Below, one piece after another: positions 5,779-8,684 of a stretch of 8,684 nt of DNA (position 1 is the stretch's first letter; every line of letters starts with the position of its first letter). This DNA is from Tatlockia sp. (lineage in GTDB: Bacteria > Cyanobacteriota > Cyanobacteriia > Cyanobacteriales > Chroococcidiopsidaceae). The position numbers and the translations under genes are program-made. The stretch lies in assembly GCA_013698215.1 (NCBI GenBank), contig JACCVJ010000141.1:1-8684 (forward strand), in the 5' to 3' direction. The notes beneath the pieces are model-generated. The model saw only the letters and a program-made list of their open reading frames with translations, did no database searches and had not been told where the DNA came from.

Positions 5779-5787
5779 ATTAATGTC

Positions 5788-6210
5788 ATGTTAAGTCCAA
5801 GAAGAACAAAATTCCGCAAACAACAGCGCGGACGAATGAGAGGACTAGCTACTAAAGGTAGCACCCTAAACTTTGGCGATTTTGGCTTGCAAGCTCAAGA
5901 ACCCTCTTGGATTACTTCAAGGCAAATTGAAGCAAGTCGTCGAGCTATGAACCGTTACCTGCGTCGTGGTGGCAAAATCTGGATTCGGATTTTCCCCGAT
6001 AAGCCTGTAACTATGCGCCCCGCCGAAACTCGGATGGGTTCGGGTAAAGGTTCTCCCGAATTTTGGGTAGCTGTAGTCAAGCCGGGACGAATTTTATTTG
6101 AAATCACTGGCGTTCCTGAAGCTACAGCCCGTGAAGCTATGCGTCTTGCTTCCCACAAATTGCCAATTCATACCAAGTTTATTATGCGCGAACAATTGGA
6201 GGAAGTATAA
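5788..6210 (+). CDS. rplP: 50S ribosomal protein L16
   Basis: L16 joins late in large-subunit assembly and organises the A-site region near the peptidyl-transferase centre. The 140-residue product shows MLSPRRTKFRKQQRGRMRG (1-19), FGDFGLQAQEPSWITSRQIEASRRAMNRYLRRGGKIWIRIFPDKPVT (29-75), and the signature MRPAETRMGSGKGSPEFWVAVVKPGRILFEI (76-106). Length fits the bacterial family (about 136-140). The ATG at 5788 gives the exact family start. The bases before it are C-rich with no Shine-Dalgarno match. An ATG at 5783 is out of frame and ends after three codons. A GGAGG near the end of this gene serves rpmC, 3 nt downstream. Confidence 0.98.
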   Translation: MLSPRRTKFRKQQRGRMRGLATKGSTLNFGDFGLQAQEPSWITSRQIEASRRAMNRYLRRGGKIWIRIFPDKPVTMRPAETRMGSGKGSPEFWVAVVKPGRILFEITGVPEATAREAMRLASHKLPIHTKFIMREQLEEV

Positions 6211-6213
6211 ATA

Positions 6214-6438
6214 ATGGCACTTCCAAAAATTTCTGAAGCTCGAAGCTTGAACGACCAGGAATTAAACGAGGAAATTACTACCGTCAAAAAACAACTATTT
6301 CAGTTGCGGCTACAAAAAGCCACCAGACAGCTAGAAAAACCTCATAAATTCCGCCACGCCAAACACCGGTTAGCGCAGTTACTAAGTGTAGAACACGAAC
6401 GGAAACTCGCAACTACCGCAGCCGCAGTACCAGAGTAA
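6214..6438 (+). CDS. rpmC: 50S ribosomal protein L29
   Basis: L29 is a small helical protein at the tunnel exit beside L23. The 74-residue product shows the two-helix hairpin. Helix one covers LNDQELNEEITTVKKQLFQLRLQKATRQLEKPHK (12-45), including the LFxLRxQxATxQLE signature. Helix two covers RHAKHRLAQLLSVEHERKL (47-65). A short Ala-rich tail follows. GGAGG (6198-6202), inside the end of rplP, provides the ribosome binding site 11 bases before the ATG. The TAA stop is 6 bases from the rpsQ start, so coupling is likely. Confidence 0.96.
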   Translation: MALPKISEARSLNDQELNEEITTVKKQLFQLRLQKATRQLEKPHKFRHAKHRLAQLLSVEHERKLATTAAAVPE

Positions 6439-6444
6439 GTAATT

Positions 6445-6723
6445 ATGGCAGTCAAAGAAAGAGTTGGCTTAGTAGTGAGCGATAAAATGCAAAAAACGGT
6501 GGTAGTTGCCATCGAAAACCGCTCTCCTCATCCTAAGTACGGCAAAATTGTAGTCCGCACCCAGCGTTACAAAGTTCACGATGAAGAAAATAAATGTGTA
6601 GTGGGCGATCGCGTCCGCATTCAAGAAACCAGACCTTTGAGCAAAACTAAGCGCTGGGTTGTATTAGATATCCTTAATCGGACGGTAGCTACTACTGAAG
6701 CCACAGAGGAGGCGCAACCGTGA
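6445..6723 (+). CDS. rpsQ: 30S ribosomal protein S17
   Basis: S17 is a primary 16S rRNA 5'-domain binder with an OB-fold, acting early in small-subunit assembly. The 92-residue product includes KERVGLVVSDKMQKTVVVAIENRSPHPKYGKIVVRTQRYKVHDEEN (4-49) and the S17 signature GDRVRIQETRPLSKTKRWVVLDIL (54-77). An acidic Thr/Glu-rich tail of about 12 residues makes it slightly longer than E. coli S17 (84 residues). The ribosome binding site is weak. The stop TGA overlaps the rplN start in a GTGA arrangement (4 nt), which usually means termination-reinitiation coupling. Confidence 0.97.
   Translation: MAVKERVGLVVSDKMQKTVVVAIENRSPHPKYGKIVVRTQRYKVHDEENKCVVGDRVRIQETRPLSKTKRWVVLDILNRTVATTEATEEAQP
6605..6612. 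repeat. HIP1 octamer GCGATCGC
   Basis: Perfect copy within rpsQ, encoding part of the GDRV signature. Confidence 0.8.
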
Positions 6724-7094
6724 TTCAACCCCAAACTTATCTCACCGTCGCTGACAATAGCGGCGCGAGAAAATTGATGTGTATCCGCGTTTTGGGTGGT
6801 GGCGGTGGTAATCGTCGTTACGGCAACGTGGGCGATGTAATTATTGCCGTTGTTAAAGATGCTAGTCCTAACATGGCTGTAAAAAAATCCGATGTCGTCC
6901 GCGCCGTCATAGTGCGTACTCGTAAAGGCATGAACCGCGATAGCGGTATGTGTATACGTTTTGACGATAATGCCGCCGTGATTATTAACGCCGATGGCAA
7001 TCCTAGAGGCACTCGCGTCTTTGGGCCTGTGGCGCGGGAACTAAGAGATAAAAACTTTACTAAAATTGTTTCTCTGGCTCCAGAGGTACTGTAA
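6720..7094 (+). CDS. rplN: 50S ribosomal protein L14
   Basis: L14 is a beta-barrel protein on the intersubunit face, contacting 16S helix 14 and L19, and is the docking site of the silencing factor RsfS. The 124-residue product has IQPQTYLTVADNSGARKLMCIRVLGG (2-27), the L14 signature across AVIVRTRKGMNRDSGMCIRFDDNAAVI (62-88) and the conserved GNPRGTRVFGPVARELRD (93-110). The start is GTG at 6720, preceded by AGAGGAGG (6705-6712) at 7 bases, one of the best binding sites in the window. It overlaps rpsQ by 4 nt and shares one base with rplX (TAATG). Confidence 0.98.
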   Translation: MIQPQTYLTVADNSGARKLMCIRVLGGGGGNRRYGNVGDVIIAVVKDASPNMAVKKSDVVRAVIVRTRKGMNRDSGMCIRFDDNAAVIINADGNPRGTRVFGPVARELRDKNFTKIVSLAPEVL

Positions 7095-7453
7095 TGGCAA
7101 CAACCAAGCAATCAAACAAGCTACCCCAACGGTACAAAATGCACGTCAAAACTGGCGATACTGTGCAAGTAATCGCTGGTAAAGATCGGGGCAAAGTCGG
7201 CGAAATTGTCCAAATTTTTCCGAAAACAAGCAAGGTGACAATTAAGGGCGTGAATATTAAAACAAAACACGTCAAACCCCAGCAAGAAGGCGAATCTGGT
7301 CAGATTGTCACCTCTGAATTTCCTATTCATAGCTCAAACGTGATGCTGTATTCGACCAAGCAAAACGTAGCTAGTCGGGTTTGCTATACCTTTAACGAAC
7401 AAGGGCGCAAACTACGGATGCTCAAAAAAACTGGGGAAATACTCGATAAGTAG
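7094..7453 (+). CDS. rplX: 50S ribosomal protein L24
   Basis: L24 is one of the two initiators of large-subunit assembly, binding the 5' end of 23S rRNA. The 119-residue product carries a KOW motif, VKTGDTVQVIAGKDRGKVGEIVQIFPKTSKVTIKGVNI (18-55), then KHVKPQQEGESGQIVTSEFPIHSSNVMLY (58-86), a standard L24 layout. It begins with about 11 poorly conserved residues before the KMHVKTGD core. The ATG at 7094 shares its A with the rplN stop codon, and AGAGG (7082-7086) precedes it. A 74-nt spacer follows, the longest inside the operon. Confidence 0.97.
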   Translation: MATTKQSNKLPQRYKMHVKTGDTVQVIAGKDRGKVGEIVQIFPKTSKVTIKGVNIKTKHVKPQQEGESGQIVTSEFPIHSSNVMLYSTKQNVASRVCYTFNEQGRKLRMLKKTGEILDK

Positions 7454-7495
7454 TAGTCTCAGCTTTTGGCTTAGTCAACTCAAATCTATTATTAA

Positions 7496-7513
7496 CCCTG
7501 ACCAAGACCAGGG
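7496..7513 (+). other. Small GC-rich hairpin before rplE
   Basis: CCCTG (7496-7500) pairs with CAGGG (7509-7513) around an 8-nt loop. It lies 14 bases upstream of the rplE ATG. The right arm holds the only G-run that could act as a weak ribosome binding site, so folding could lower rplE translation. The stem is short (5 bp). Confidence 0.35.
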
Positions 7514-7527
7514 AAAATCGCAAAACT

Positions 7528-8073
7528 ATGGCAACTAGACTCAAAAGCTTATATCAGCAAACAATTGTTCCCAAATTAGTCGAACAATTCCACTATCCAA
7601 ATATTCAAGAAGTCCCCAAAGTGATTAAAGTCACGATCAACCGGGGTTTGGGAGAAGCAGCGCAAAACGCTAAATCTTTAGAAGCTTCTTTGAAGGAAGT
7701 AGCTGTGATTACCGGACAAAAACCTGTGGTCACTCGCGCTAAAAAGGCGATCGCCGGGTTTAAAATTCGTCAAGGAATGCCCGTCGGTTTGATGGTGACA
7801 TTACGCGGTGACCGGATGTACGACTTTTTAGACCGCCTAATTGGTTTATCCCTACCTCGCATCCGCGACTTTCGCGGCATTAGCCCCAAAAGCTTTGACG
7901 GACGCGGTAATTACACCTTGGGCGTAAGAGAACAAATAATATTTCCCGAAGTGGAGTATGACAGCATCGATCAAGTTCGTGGCTTAGATATCTCAATTAT
8001 CACTACAGCCAAAACAGACGAAGAAGGTCGCGCTTTGCTTAAAGAAATTGGAATGCCTTTTCGAGATCAATAA
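7528..8073 (+). CDS. rplE: 50S ribosomal protein L5
   Basis: L5 binds 5S rRNA with L18 and L25, delivers it to the large subunit and contacts P-site tRNA. The 181-residue product shows RLKSLYQQTIVPKLVEQFHYPNIQEVPKVIKVTINRGLGEA (4-44), ITGQKPVVTRAKKAIAGFKIRQGMPVGLMVTLRG (61-94), and the signature LPRIRDFRGISPKSFDGRGNYTLGVREQIIFPE (109-141). Length is typical (about 180). The ATG at 7528 has no good Shine-Dalgarno sequence, and CAAAACT directly precedes it. In E. coli rpsN follows rplE; here only 18 bases separate it from rpsH, so rpsN is absent from the cluster, as usual in cyanobacteria. Confidence 0.98.
   Translation: MATRLKSLYQQTIVPKLVEQFHYPNIQEVPKVIKVTINRGLGEAAQNAKSLEASLKEVAVITGQKPVVTRAKKAIAGFKIRQGMPVGLMVTLRGDRMYDFLDRLIGLSLPRIRDFRGISPKSFDGRGNYTLGVREQIIFPEVEYDSIDQVRGLDISIITTAKTDEEGRALLKEIGMPFRDQ
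7747..7754. repeat. HIP1 octamer GCGATCGC
   Basis: Perfect copy within rplE. Confidence 0.8.
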
Positions 8074-8091
8074 AATTGTAAAGAGGAAACG

Positions 8092-8493
8092 ATGGCGGCT
8101 AACGACACAATTGCAGATATGCTGACGCGCATCCGCAACGCCAATATGGCACGGCATCAGGTAACGCTTGTGCCAGCAACAAAAGTAACTCGTAATATTG
8201 CTAAAGTGCTGCAAAGCGAAGGCTTTATTGCCGAAGTTGGCGAAGAAGGTGAAGGAATCAAATGCAACTTGACGATCGCTTTGAAATACAAAGGTAAAAG
8301 TCGTCAACCCTTAATTAATGCTTTAAAGCGGATTAGCAAACCAGGTTTGCGCGTCTACGCCAACCATAAAGAGCTACCGCGCGTACTAGGTGGGATCGGG
8401 ATTGCGATTATTTCCACTTCTAGCGGCATCATGACCGACCGCGAAGCCCGCCGTCAAGGACTAGGGGGCGAGATTCTGTGCTACGTCTGGTAG
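8092..8493 (+). CDS. rpsH: 30S ribosomal protein S8
   Basis: S8 binds the central domain of 16S rRNA and, in E. coli, represses the spc operon by binding near the rplE start. Whether that regulation exists here is not shown. The 133-residue product has NDTIADMLTRIRNANMARH (4-22), an N-terminal alpha/beta domain, and the C-terminal signature GGIGIAIISTSSGIMTDREARRQGLGGEILCYVW (100-133), ending exactly as the family does. AAGAGG (8081-8086) precedes the ATG at 8092 by 5 bases. A 56-nt spacer leads to rplF. Confidence 0.98.
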   Translation: MAANDTIADMLTRIRNANMARHQVTLVPATKVTRNIAKVLQSEGFIAEVGEEGEGIKCNLTIALKYKGKSRQPLINALKRISKPGLRVYANHKELPRVLGGIGIAIISTSSGIMTDREARRQGLGGEILCYVW

Positions 8494-8549
8494 AACCATT
8501 AGCGGTAATAGTTCCTTAACTAACAGCTAATAAATAGGAGTATTGAATT

Positions 8550-8684
8550 ATGTCTCGAATTGGTAAGCTTCCCATTACTGTCCCCAATAAAGTTACTGTC
8601 ACGATTGATGGGGCGCACGTCGCGGTTAAAGGACCTAAAGGCGAACTTTCCCGCATCCTTTCTAACGCAGTGACGGTAGAACAA
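8550..8684 (+). CDS. rplF: 50S ribosomal protein L6, N-terminal part (cut by window end)
   Basis: L6 sits near the sarcin-ricin loop, the factor-binding region of the large subunit. Only the first 45 codons are inside the window. They begin MSRIGKLPITVPNKVTVTID and continue with VAVKGPKGELSR, the conserved L6 N-terminal repeat, and the frame is open to the last base. TAGGAG (8535-8540) lies 9 bases before the ATG at 8550. The position after rpsH is the standard spc order; rplR and rpsE would be expected next. Confidence 0.96.
   Translation, partial: MSRIGKLPITVPNKVTVTIDGAHVAVKGPKGELSRILSNAVTVEQ

Noticed and set aside
5732..5787. rpsC-rplP hairpin as an intrinsic terminator
   Set aside because: AT-rich stem and no T-run; it would also separate genes that need co-expression.
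7993..8307. 104-codon minus-strand frame across rplE/rpsH
   Set aside because: Antisense to two highly conserved genes, Phe-rich as expected for the complement of Lys/Glu codons, and without family resemblance.
1679..8684. A novel system hidden in the ribosomal operon
   Set aside because: Every gene from rplC to rplF is a full-length, recognisable ribosomal protein in standard order, with no inserted gene, fusion or frameshift.

Overview
The window is chromosomal DNA from a cyanobacterium. It carries ndhN, a subunit of the photosynthetic NDH-1 complex found only in oxygenic phototrophs, immediately upstream of the large ribosomal-protein cluster. It also has five perfect copies of the cyanobacterial octamer GCGATCGC (HIP1), where about 0.13 would be expected by chance in 8.7 kb of even composition. 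The ribosomal cluster starts at rplC instead of rpsJ and lacks rpsN between rplE and rpsH, both as in cyanobacteria. I cannot place the organism below phylum level with confidence.

Layout. Bases 2-652 (+) hold the C-terminal part of an alpha/beta hydrolase whose start lies outside the window. It converges on ndhN (660-1127, minus) with only 7 bases between the two stop codons. Bases 1143-1678 are a gene-poor gap between divergent ndhN and rplC. The gap has a possible promoter for each side, a 7-base inverted repeat, and a stop-interrupted reading frame that may be a decayed small gene. From 1679 to the right edge there is one uninterrupted plus-strand ribosomal-protein operon: rplC-rplD-rplW-rplB-rpsS-rplV-rpsC-rplP-rpmC-rpsQ-rplN-rplX-rplE-rpsH-rplF (the last cut by the window edge). 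This is the fused S10-spc arrangement.

How it works together. The fifteen ribosomal proteins are made in stoichiometric amounts from one transcript, with coupling at several junctions: rplD/rplW overlap by 14 nt, rpsQ/rplN by 4 nt and rplN/rplX by 1 nt. They include early 23S binders (L3, L4, L22, L23, L24, L29), peptidyl-transferase and intersubunit proteins (L2, L14, L16), the 5S rRNA protein L5, L6, and small-subunit proteins S3, S8, S17 and S19. All coding sequences look intact.

I found no undescribed system; the coding content is core housekeeping. The points worth a second look are in the spacers. The start regions of rplB and rpsS lack a Shine-Dalgarno sequence and resemble each other closely (17 of 21 bases). 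An 11-bp perfect hairpin spans the rpsC stop codon. An 8-bp hairpin begins right after the rpsS stop. The long, partly coding-like leader upstream of rplC is the fourth.
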